The notes beneath the pieces were generated by a model. The model did no database searches. It was not told where the DNA came from and worked only from the letters and a program-made list of their open reading frames with translations. Shown in pieces: positions 1 through 5,692 of a stretch of 7,762 bases of DNA; positions within the stretch are counted from its first letter, which is position 1, and each line of letters starts with the position of its first letter. A program made the translations under genes and the position numbers. The DNA lies in the NCBI GenBank assembly GCA_900759225.1, contig CAAEUM010000294.1:1-7762 (forward strand), given 5' to 3'. The DNA comes from Lachnospiraceae bacterium. GTDB lineage: Bacteria; Bacillota; Clostridia; Lachnospirales; Lachnospiraceae.

Positions 1-2
1 CA

Positions 3-800
3 CCGCTGGAAAAGCTGTGCTGCCGTATTCAAAAGGCCGGAGATGGCATGGGGGAGCAGATAGAGGAGGTTTATTCCCTGGCAGAGCTGGAGACGGTGAA
101 AGAAGCATATAACCGGATGGAACAGAAAATAAAGGAAAAAGAAGAGGAAAAACACCGATTTTTTCAAAATGTATCCCATGATCTGAAAACGCCGTTGGCA
201 GCGATTACCGGTTATGCTCAGGGGATTTCCTGTGGAATTATGGAAGATAAGCAGAAGGCAGCAGAGCTTATTTTGTCGGAAAGCATCCGGATGACAGAGC
301 TGGTGGAAAGTATCTTGTCATTAACAAAAATGGACAATCAGGAGCTGGAGCTCCATCTTACAGAGATTGATCTGGTGGAATTTATTGACCAATGTCTGGA
401 AGCATTACGTGGGATTCGGTTTTCATGCACCATTCATTTTGAGAGCGAAGAACAGGAACTGTTTGTTGAAACTGATTCAAACTTGCTGGAACGTATTTTG
501 CGGAATATTATTTCCAATTCTCTGCGGTATGCAAAATCGCATATTGTGATTCAAGTGAAACGTACCTATTTTGGGGCGGAAATATTTGTAAAGGATGATG
601 GACCGGGCTTTGAGAAAGCCGATCTACCCCATATATTTGAGCGCTTTTATAAGGGAAAGGGCGGGAAAACAGGTATTGGCCTGTCATTTGTGTGGTCCGG
701 CGTCTGTTATCTTGGCGGAAGCGTTCAGGCGGGAAATCTGGATGCGCCTGAGGAGGGGGCATATTACCTTATAGAAATACCGGAGACCTTTAAAATTTAA
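3..800 (+). CDS. Sensor histidine kinase, C-terminal part (5' truncated by window edge)
   Basis: The reading frame is open from the left edge, so the ATG at 48 is probably internal and the true start, with the sensor and membrane segments, lies upstream. Residues read before that ATG (PLEKLCCRIQKAGDG) and the following helical stretch look like the end of a HAMP linker. Counting from that ATG, the H-box is FFQNVSHDLKTPLAAITGY with the presumed phospho-accepting His44 (codon 177-179). The ATPase domain follows: N-box ERILRNIISNSLRYA, G1-box VKDDGPGF, F-box IFERFYKGK, and a G2-like GKTGIGLSFVWS. By family, it autophosphorylates on His and passes phosphate to a response regulator, which is probably encoded off the left edge because none is visible here. 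The signal sensed cannot be told. It ends 7 bases before the -35 box of the arsR-type operon, with no terminator seen, so read-through is possible. Confidence 0.93.
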   Translation, partial: PLEKLCCRIQKAGDGMGEQIEEVYSLAELETVKEAYNRMEQKIKEKEEEKHRFFQNVSHDLKTPLAAITGYAQGISCGIMEDKQKAAELILSESIRMTELVESILSLTKMDNQELELHLTEIDLVEFIDQCLEALRGIRFSCTIHFESEEQELFVETDSNLLERILRNIISNSLRYAKSHIVIQVKRTYFGAEIFVKDDGPGFEKADLPHIFERFYKGKGGKTGIGLSFVWSGVCYLGGSVQAGNLDAPEEGAYYLIEIPETFKI

Positions 801-806
801 AAATAC

Positions 807-822
807 ATTGACAATTATCAAT
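807..822. promoter_or_regulatory. Palindromic operator copy 1 (ArsR-type), overlapping the -35 box
   Basis: The 16-mer ATTGACAATTATCAAT has perfect 5-bp inverted arms (ATTGA/TCAAT) around 6 bases. It recurs at 842-857 with 14 of 16 bases identical. Imperfect A+T-rich palindromes at the promoter are typical of ArsR/SmtB-family operators, and the downstream gene encodes such a repressor. This copy covers the -35 hexamer, so bound repressor would block RNA polymerase. The link to the neighbouring repressor is inferred from position. Confidence 0.6.
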
Positions 823-836
823 CTATAGCATACACT
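808..836 (+). promoter_or_regulatory. Sigma-A-type promoter of the arsR-permease-thioredoxin operon
   Basis: A consensus -35 hexamer TTGACA (808-813) is followed after 17 bases by TACACT (831-836), a 4/6 match to TATAAT. The predicted transcription start is about 843, inside the second operator copy. A strong -35 box embedded in one operator palindrome, with another at the start site, is the usual layout of an autoregulated metal-responsive repressor. Confidence 0.7.
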
Positions 837-841
837 AACAT

Positions 842-857
842 ATAGACAAATATCAAT
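842..857. promoter_or_regulatory. Palindromic operator copy 2 (ArsR-type), at the transcription start
   Basis: The 16-mer ATAGACAAATATCAAT matches copy 1 at 14 of 16 positions and starts 35 bases after it. It lies just downstream of the -10 box and 3' of it is the ribosome-binding site GAGGT (860-864). The outer edges of the two copies also form a perfect 7-bp inverted pair, ACATTGA (805-811) and TCAATGT (853-859), enclosing the whole promoter. Two repressor dimers could therefore bind across it. Confidence 0.5.
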
Positions 858-870
858 GTGAGGTAATAGG

Positions 871-1194
871 ATGAATACTATGAATACAATGGATGTGGCG
901 CTGATCTGCAGGGCGCTGGGGGATTCAAATCGCCTTCAGATTGTTAGGATGCTTGGGGATGGTGAAAAATGTGCGTGCAGGCTGCTGGAAAAATTTGAGA
1001 TCACACAGCCCACCCTTTCACATCATATGAGGATTCTCTGTGAATGTGAACTGGTGCAGGCAAGAAAAGAGGGAAAATGGACTCATTATTCCCTGAACCC
1101 AAGGACGTTGGAAGCGTTTAAAGAGTTTATCGACCAGATTTCCTGTGCAGAGGGTGAGGTCGGTACAGCGTCAGAAAGCGGGTGCAGGGAATGA
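871..1194 (+). CDS. ArsR/SmtB-family metal-sensing transcriptional repressor
   Basis: This 107-residue protein has the usual ArsR length and a winged-helix fold. The sequence from about residue 31 lines up with classical ArsR proteins: a CxC metal motif GEKCACRLLEKF (Cys34, Cys36), recognition helix TQPTLSHHMRIL (45-56), and the wing KEGKWTHYSLNP (67-78). E. coli ArsR has a third Cys at ELCVCDLC; here that place is Leu, but a second CxC (Cys57, Cys59), Cys92 and Cys105 are available. Family members are dimers that leave DNA when they bind As(III), Sb(III), Cd, Zn or similar ligands. The start is supported by GAGGT six bases upstream. It is first in an operon with a permease and a thioredoxin-like gene, and probably represses itself through the two upstream palindromes. 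The exact metal cannot be read from sequence; an arsenical or organoarsenical is the best guess. Confidence 0.93.
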   Translation: MNTMNTMDVALICRALGDSNRLQIVRMLGDGEKCACRLLEKFEITQPTLSHHMRILCECELVQARKEGKWTHYSLNPRTLEAFKEFIDQISCAEGEVGTASESGCRE

Positions 1195-2189
1195 TATGGG
1201 ATTTTATTCAAGAACAGGTTTTGGGAATGAAGTGGCTGAACCAGGCGGTGGGCGCTGTACTTTCGGCAGCAGGAATTGACATAAGCCGACGCATGGGAGG
1301 AAGTCTCCAGTTTTTTATTTATGACACGCTGAAAATAGCGGTGCTGCTCTGTACACTGATTTTTTTTATCAGTTATATCCAGAGCTATTTTCCACCGGAG
1401 CGGAGCAGAAAGATCCTGGGCCGTTTTAAAGGGATTTGGGCAAACATAATGTCAGCTCTTTTAGGAACGGTGACGCCTTTTTGCTCCTGCTCGTCAATTC
1501 CTCTGTTTATCGGGTTTACCAGTGCGGGGCTGCCGGTTGGCGTGACCTTTTCCTTCCTTATTTCTTCCCCTATGGTGGATTTGGGAAGCCTTGTGCTGCT
1601 GATGAGTATTTTCGGGGCAAAGGTTGCCGTTATTTATGTAGCAGTGGGGCTTTTAATTGCAGTTGCCGGCGGTACCCTGATTGAAAAGCTTCATATGGAG
1701 CGGTATGTGGAAAGCTACATTTTGACGGCAGGCAGTATTGATATAGAAATGCCGGATCTGACGCTTAAAGACAGGATTACCTATGCCAGGGAGCAGATGC
1801 TCTCTACCTTCCGCAAGGTGCTGCCTTATATTCTGGTTGGAGTAGCCATTGGAGCGGTTATTCACAACTGGATTCCGGAAATCTGGATCGAACAGGTGCT
1901 GGGAACCAATAACCCCTTTGGCGTGCTGCTGGCAGTGCTGGTAGGAATCCCTATGTATGGGGATATTTTTGGAACCATTCCCATTGCTGAGGCATTGCTC
2001 TATAAGGGCGCTCAGCTGGGAACCATTTTGTCGTTTATGATGGCAGTGACTACACTTAGCCTTCCGTCCCTGATCATGCTGAAAAAGGCTGTGAAAGCCA
2101 GATTACTATTTTTATTTACAGGTATTTGTGCCGGAGGCATTATTCTTGTAGGTTATTTCTTTAATGTAATTCAGGGATGGATCGTATAG
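1191..2189 (+). CDS. ArsP-like membrane permease (PF03773/SO_0444-type metal or organoarsenical efflux)
   Basis: This is a polytopic inner-membrane protein. From the ATG at 1191 it has 332 residues, with hydrophobic segments near 41-63, 82-160 (several helices), 210-227, 242-262, 279-297 and 304-326. The family signature is TPFCSCSSIPLF, with Cys98 and Cys100 in the membrane, then the SSPMVDLG loop. In the second half, GIPMYGDIFGTIP (252-264) is a related repeat-half motif. By family, such permeases export soft metals or trivalent organoarsenicals (ArsP, SO_0444). The preferred start forms an ATGA overlap with the arsR stop (TGA 1192-1194), suggesting coupled translation. A GTG at 1182, in frame and three codons upstream, is an alternative, and neither has a well-placed Shine-Dalgarno. 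The neighbours, an ArsR repressor and a CXXC protein, match the usual cassette for this family. The transported substrate is inferred. Confidence 0.88.
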   Translation: MIWDFIQEQVLGMKWLNQAVGAVLSAAGIDISRRMGGSLQFFIYDTLKIAVLLCTLIFFISYIQSYFPPERSRKILGRFKGIWANIMSALLGTVTPFCSCSSIPLFIGFTSAGLPVGVTFSFLISSPMVDLGSLVLLMSIFGAKVAVIYVAVGLLIAVAGGTLIEKLHMERYVESYILTAGSIDIEMPDLTLKDRITYAREQMLSTFRKVLPYILVGVAIGAVIHNWIPEIWIEQVLGTNNPFGVLLAVLVGIPMYGDIFGTIPIAEALLYKGAQLGTILSFMMAVTTLSLPSLIMLKKAVKARLLFLFTGICAGGIILVGYFFNVIQGWIV

Positions 2190-2205
2190 AGGAGGATGGA
2201 ATAAG

Positions 2206-2538
2206 ATGATGGGATTGTTTGGAAGAAAAAAGAAGGATGAAGTAAAAAGCTGCTGCGGCAGAGCAGACAACGGAGGGGCAGATGGCAGCGCAGACAAGGG
2301 AATCCTGGTTCTGGGTTCCGGCTGCGCCAAATGCAATCAGCTGGAGGCGGCTGTAAAGGAGGCACTTTTACAGATGGGAATAGAGGAACCGATCCATCAT
2401 GTAAAGGATTTTGCTCAGATCGCGGCCTACGGGGTTATGACAACGCCGGCGCTGGTAGTGGATGGGAAGGTAGTATCCAGCGGAAAGGTTCTTAAGACAG
2501 CAGAGGCTGTGGAGCTTCTTCAAAAGCTTCGCGGATAG
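2206..2538 (+). CDS. Small thioredoxin-like redox-active disulfide protein (CXXC)
   Basis: This 110-residue cytosolic protein has no signal peptide. It has a charged N-terminus with a vicinal Cys pair (KSCCG, Cys16-Cys17), a low-complexity Gly/Ala/Asp linker (about 18-31), then a minimal thioredoxin fold. The active site is GSGCAKCNQLE (Cys40, Cys43) and the cis-Pro loop is MTTPALVVDG (Pro81). It resembles the 'redox-active disulfide protein 2' (TIGR00412-like) family, often encoded beside PF03773 permeases. A strong AGGAGG (2190-2195) precedes the ATG at 2206; a second ATG follows at 2209. The gene sits 16 bases after the permease stop, clearly in the same operon. A likely role is thiol/disulfide handling or delivery of a soft metal or arsenical to the permease; the CC motif could bind metal. 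That role is inference. Confidence 0.9.
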   Translation: MMGLFGRKKKDEVKSCCGRADNGGADGSADKGILVLGSGCAKCNQLEAAVKEALLQMGIEEPIHHVKDFAQIAAYGVMTTPALVVDGKVVSSGKVLKTAEAVELLQKLRG

Positions 2539-2573
2539 GATGAGGCAGGAAAAAACAGAATATGCAATGCCCC

Positions 2574-2602
2574 TTGTGCATGGCGAAGCGGAATGTTATA
2601 CT
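2574..2602 (+). promoter_or_regulatory. Extended -10 promoter of the glycan (ligase-glycosyltransferase) operon
   Basis: TTGTGC (2574-2579), 17 bases, then TATACT (2597-2602), a 5/6 match to TATAAT. A TG at 2594-2595 one base before the -10 makes it an extended -10 promoter. The predicted start is near 2609, leaving a leader of about 65 bases before the ATG at 2675. No terminator was seen between the thioredoxin-like gene and this point, so read-through from the upstream operon remains possible. Confidence 0.55.
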
Positions 2603-2616
2603 GTAAAAGTGCATGT

Positions 2617-2640
2617 TCACAAAATAAAAATGGTTTGTGA
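2617..2640 (+). other. Inverted repeat in the 5' leader of the O-antigen ligase-like gene
   Basis: TCACAAA (2617-2623) and TTTGTGA (2634-2640) are perfect 7-bp inverted arms around a 10-base A-rich loop. No U-run follows, so it is not a standard terminator. It lies in the predicted leader, and could be an mRNA hairpin or a protein-binding palindrome. It may have no function. Confidence 0.3.
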
Positions 2641-2674
2641 GGCATAAAACAAAGGAATAGGAGTTTGATTTTAA

Positions 2675-4330
2675 ATGACGCCGAACAATACAGAGTATAA
2701 CAAAGAAATTCCTGAGGAAAAGAGCCAGGAGGAATTCCTGAATAAAAGCCGGAAACTGATCTTAGGGAGTACCGGATTATTTGTTCTGTCGATGCTGGCC
2801 GTATTTCCAGTGGTATTTAAAAATTATTATTTTGATATACTGCGGGTTAAATATTATTATTACCTTATAAGTGCAGGGGTGCTGGCTGTCCTTTTAGGCG
2901 GAGCGCTGATCTATATCATTACGGCAGACAAAAGGTATTTTAAAGGAAGTATTTTACAGGGAGCCCGCCTGCACTGGAAGGAAGAAAATGGGACGCTTCT
3001 TGCCAGGATGCCTTATATTGGCATTCTGGCTTTTCTGGCAGCATCCGCAATTTCAACCTTTACCTCAGACTATCTTTATGAGGCCTTCTGGGGCAATGAG
3101 GGAAGATTTTCAGGGCTGTTTTTGCTTCTGATATATGGAGCCACCTTTCTGATGATCAGCATTTTCTTTAAGCTGGAGCGATGGTATCTGAACGTATTTC
3201 TGGTGAGCACCATGATCGTCAGCGGCCTGGGGATCCTGGACTTTTTGGGAATGGATATTCTGCATTTTAAGGATAAGCTGGAGTCGGTGCAGTGGGAAAT
3301 GTTTACCTCTACCATTGGAAACATTAACACATATACAGCATTTTTAAGCCTTTCTCTTGGGGTGTCCTGTATTATGTATGCTTCCAGCAGGAAGCGGGGC
3401 CAGACACTTCTGTATTTCGGGGCTATGATGGTCGTTTTTCTGGCAATGATCACAGGACGCAGTGATAACACCTATCTTTCCATGGCAGCAATGTTCGGCT
3501 TTGCACCGCTGTATCTGTTCAGGGAAAAGGAAGGGATACGCAGATATGTGGTTATGCTGGCTGGATTATTTACCTCAATCTGGCTGGTGGAGCTGCTCTG
3601 CCAGACCTGGCCCGGAGAAACCTACCGGACAGAGGGCATATTCAATGTGCTGGCAGAATTTGATGGTCTTGTATATGTGGCGGCCGGATTGTGGCTGCTG
3701 TCGGCACTTATGTATGGTCATAAACATGTAAAAAAAGATACAGAAGCTCTGGCAGACAGAAGGATTCGCCTTACATGGATCGGATTCCTCATTGCGGCAG
3801 CAGCGCTGGTTATTTTTGCATTTATTGATGTTAATTTATGGGGCCATGCAGAGCGCTATGGAAGTATTCGGGGATATCTGGAATTTAATGATGACTGGGG
3901 AACACAGCGCGGCTGGGCCTGGAGACAGTGCATGACGTTTTTTGAGGGCTTTTCACCGTGGAAGAAGCTGTTTGGATATGGTCCGGATACCTTTGGGATT
4001 CTGGTTGTAAATGAGGGACTGCATCATGAAATCGGTGGTATCTTTGATACGGCACACAACGAATATCTTCAGTACCTTGTGACAATCGGACTGCTTGGAC
4101 TGATAACCTATCTGCTTTTCCTGATTTCCTGTGCTGTTTATATGCTGAAGAAGGCAGCAGACCGGCCTTTGGTAATGTCCATTTTCTTTGCAGTGTTCTG
4201 TTATCAGGCGCAGGCTGTAGTAAACTTAAATGTACCGATCTCAGCCCCGGTTATGTGGGTCCTTCTTGCCATGGGAATCGCCGGAAGCAGGAATTTATGG
4301 AAAACGCGTAAGGAGCCGGAAGCAGGATGA
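2675..4330 (+). CDS. O-antigen ligase/polymerase-like membrane protein (Wzy_C family)
   Basis: This 551-residue polytopic membrane protein has a short charged N-terminus (1-27), then hydrophobic segments near 28-50, 60-83, 114-131, 145-165, 171-191, 218-236, 246-260, 266-281, 290-310, 331-347, 367-386, 466-490 and 498-535. Features of the O-antigen ligase/Wzy_C group include an exposed FWGNEGRFSG (138-147), GNIN in a helix start (215-218), the large extracytoplasmic loop around 387-463 with QRGWAWRQ (411-418) and GYGPDTF (434-440), and the closing TAHNEYLQYLVTIGLLGL (459-476). Such proteins join or polymerise lipid-carried glycans at the outer membrane face. In a Gram-positive cell the likely product is a capsule, wall glycan or glycosylated surface protein. 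AGGAG at 2659-2663 precedes the start by 11 bases. The last four bases overlap the next gene. The exact acceptor and glycan are unknown. Confidence 0.85.
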   Translation: MTPNNTEYNKEIPEEKSQEEFLNKSRKLILGSTGLFVLSMLAVFPVVFKNYYFDILRVKYYYYLISAGVLAVLLGGALIYIITADKRYFKGSILQGARLHWKEENGTLLARMPYIGILAFLAASAISTFTSDYLYEAFWGNEGRFSGLFLLLIYGATFLMISIFFKLERWYLNVFLVSTMIVSGLGILDFLGMDILHFKDKLESVQWEMFTSTIGNINTYTAFLSLSLGVSCIMYASSRKRGQTLLYFGAMMVVFLAMITGRSDNTYLSMAAMFGFAPLYLFREKEGIRRYVVMLAGLFTSIWLVELLCQTWPGETYRTEGIFNVLAEFDGLVYVAAGLWLLSALMYGHKHVKKDTEALADRRIRLTWIGFLIAAAALVIFAFIDVNLWGHAERYGSIRGYLEFNDDWGTQRGWAWRQCMTFFEGFSPWKKLFGYGPDTFGILVVNEGLHHEIGGIFDTAHNEYLQYLVTIGLLGLITYLLFLISCAVYMLKKAADRPLVMSIFFAVFCYQAQAVVNLNVPISAPVMWVLLAMGIAGSRNLWKTRKEPEAG

Positions 4331-5496
4331 ATTTGGAAGATAATAAAAAACAGAAAATGAGGGTTTTGCAGGTAAATAAGCTCTATTATCCGGAGGTCGG
4401 AGGGATAGAGAAAACTCTTCAGCAGGTTTCGGAGGGGTTGAATCGCAGTGTGGATTTAAAGGTTCTGGTATGTCAGAAAAAGGGGGCGAAAGTCCAGGAA
4501 GAGGTGAACGGCGTCTGGGTACACAGGGCCGGCAGCCTTGGGGTAGTGGCTTCCGTTCCTATTTCCTTCTCTTTTCTGTGGAAGCTGCGTCAGCTGTCAA
4601 AAAACATGGATATTGTACATTTCCATATGCCATTTCCTCTAGGGGATTTAGGCTGCCTTCTGTCCGGCTATCAGGGCAAGGTGGTGGCATACTGGCATAG
4701 CGATGTTGTAAAGCAGAAACGATGGATGGTGCTGTACCGCCCTGTTATGGAAGCATTTTTAAAGCGGGCAGACATAATTCTGGTGGGGGCCAAGGGAATT
4801 GCAGAAGGGTCTGACTATCTGGGGCCATATCTGAATAAATGTCGGGTGGTGCCTTTTGCTGTGACAGATAAGGTATTGAAGGAGGGAGGGCATTATCTGG
4901 AGGATAATGGCTATCGGCGGGAGCATGATACACTTCATTTTCTGTTTGTAGGGCGTCTGGTATATTATAAGGGAGTATCCCTGCTGTTGGAGGCTGCAGA
5001 GCAGCTGATGAAGAAGGATAAATATAAGACAAAATTTAAGCTGACCATTATTGGAAAAGGGATTCTGGAGGAAGAGCTAAAACAAAAATGCCGGGATGCA
5101 GGAATGGAATCCCAGGTGGAGTTTTTGGGCCAGGTATCGGATGAACAGCTGAGAACCTGTTATGAAACTGCAGATGTTTTTGTGCTCCCATCAACAGAGC
5201 GCAGCGAGGCCTTTGGGCTGGTTCAGCTGGAGGCCATGGCATACGGGCTTCCGGTCATTAACACCAATTTAAAAAGCGGTGTTCCTCAGGTGAGCCTTCA
5301 TGGTCAGACCGGTCTTACCGTTGAACCAAATTCTGCTGCCCGGTTGGCAGAGGCTATGGAGTGGATGCTTTCTCATCCCCAGGAGCGGATTGTCATGGGA
5401 GAGGCTGCCAGAAAGCGGGTAGAGGAGAATTTTACAGAGCAGGTATTGATCGGAAACCTGCAGAAAATTTATAAAGAGCTTTTAGAAAGGAAATAA
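4327..5496 (+). CDS. GT4-family glycosyltransferase (GT-B fold)
   Basis: This 389-residue cytoplasmic or membrane-associated retaining glycosyltransferase has the normal length for GT4. The N-terminal domain has the glycine loop LYYPEVGGIEKTL (19-31) and an acceptor-side HFHMPFPLGDLG (98-109). The C-terminal donor domain begins at LHFLFVGRLVYYKGVSLLLEA (203-223), continues through LTIIGKG (239-245), and holds the EX7E motif in EAFGLVQLE (Glu294 and Glu302), which binds the nucleotide-sugar donor. It probably transfers a hexose or related sugar from a nucleotide sugar to a lipid-linked or polysaccharide acceptor; sugar and linkage cannot be read off. It starts in an ATGA overlap with the ligase-like gene, and AAGGAG (4310-4315) lies upstream, so the two are co-translated and probably serve the same surface-glycan pathway. 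A terminator follows 14 bases after the stop. Confidence 0.92.
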   Translation: MNLEDNKKQKMRVLQVNKLYYPEVGGIEKTLQQVSEGLNRSVDLKVLVCQKKGAKVQEEVNGVWVHRAGSLGVVASVPISFSFLWKLRQLSKNMDIVHFHMPFPLGDLGCLLSGYQGKVVAYWHSDVVKQKRWMVLYRPVMEAFLKRADIILVGAKGIAEGSDYLGPYLNKCRVVPFAVTDKVLKEGGHYLEDNGYRREHDTLHFLFVGRLVYYKGVSLLLEAAEQLMKKDKYKTKFKLTIIGKGILEEELKQKCRDAGMESQVEFLGQVSDEQLRTCYETADVFVLPSTERSEAFGLVQLEAMAYGLPVINTNLKSGVPQVSLHGQTGLTVEPNSAARLAEAMEWMLSHPQERIVMGEAARKRVEENFTEQVLIGNLQKIYKELLERK

Positions 5497-5510
5497 GATT
5501 TAATGGGGGT

Positions 5511-5530
5511 GTCGGATAAATCCGATTTTT
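5511..5530 (+). terminator. Rho-independent terminator of the glycan operon
   Basis: GTCGGA (5511-5516), loop TAAA, TCCGAT (5521-5526), then four more T residues. The stem has five perfect pairs plus a G-T wobble. It starts 15 bases after the glycosyltransferase stop codon and is correctly placed to end the 2675-5496 transcript. Confidence 0.65.
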
Positions 5531-5545
5531 AACTCCTAATACTTC

Positions 5546-5615
5546 AAAAGGAGACCTTTCTGTAAGATTCCGGTTTCTTTAAAGCCTTGAGTCAAAACAG
5601 GAAGGTCTCCTTTTT
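5546..5615. terminator. Long 17-bp inverted repeat, likely bidirectional terminator between convergent genes
   Basis: AAAAGGAGACCTTTCTG (5546-5562) pairs with CAGGAAGGTCTCCTTTT (5598-5614) with one mismatch, which is a wobble pair in one RNA strand. It is flanked by A-runs and T-runs on both sides, so each strand's transcript would carry a G+C core followed by U residues. The loop is long (35 bases) and contains a small nested hairpin, GGTTT/AAGCC (5572-5576 with 5582-5586). It lies between the plus-strand glycan operon and the minus-strand DUF262 gene, the right place to stop both. A repeat-element origin is an alternative. Confidence 0.55.
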
Positions 5616-5692
5616 AAAATATTTCTTGTATAGCGACGCCGCTAATGTAAACGGCAAAAATTTTAGGAAGATAAGCGGCTATTCATTAAACT

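Noticed and set aside
508..762. Minus-strand open frame inside the histidine kinase gene
   Set aside because: It is fully antisense to a frame with clear N, G1, F and G2 boxes and has no recognisable motif; it is a shadow frame.
2539..2573. A terminator for the arsR-permease-thioredoxin operon just after the thioredoxin-like gene
   Set aside because: An A-run is present but no G+C stem followed by T residues, so termination here cannot be supported.
3076..3471. 131-codon minus-strand open frame inside the ligase-like gene
   Set aside because: It is antisense to a well-supported membrane protein and shows no family motif or ribosome-binding site.
5631..5679. Small inverted repeats TAGCG/CGCTA (5631-5644) and GCCGCT/AGCGGC (5638-5643 with 5674-5679) as a terminator or attachment site
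   Set aside because: The stems are short and mutually overlapping, no U-run follows on either strand, and no matching direct repeat is seen elsewhere in the window.
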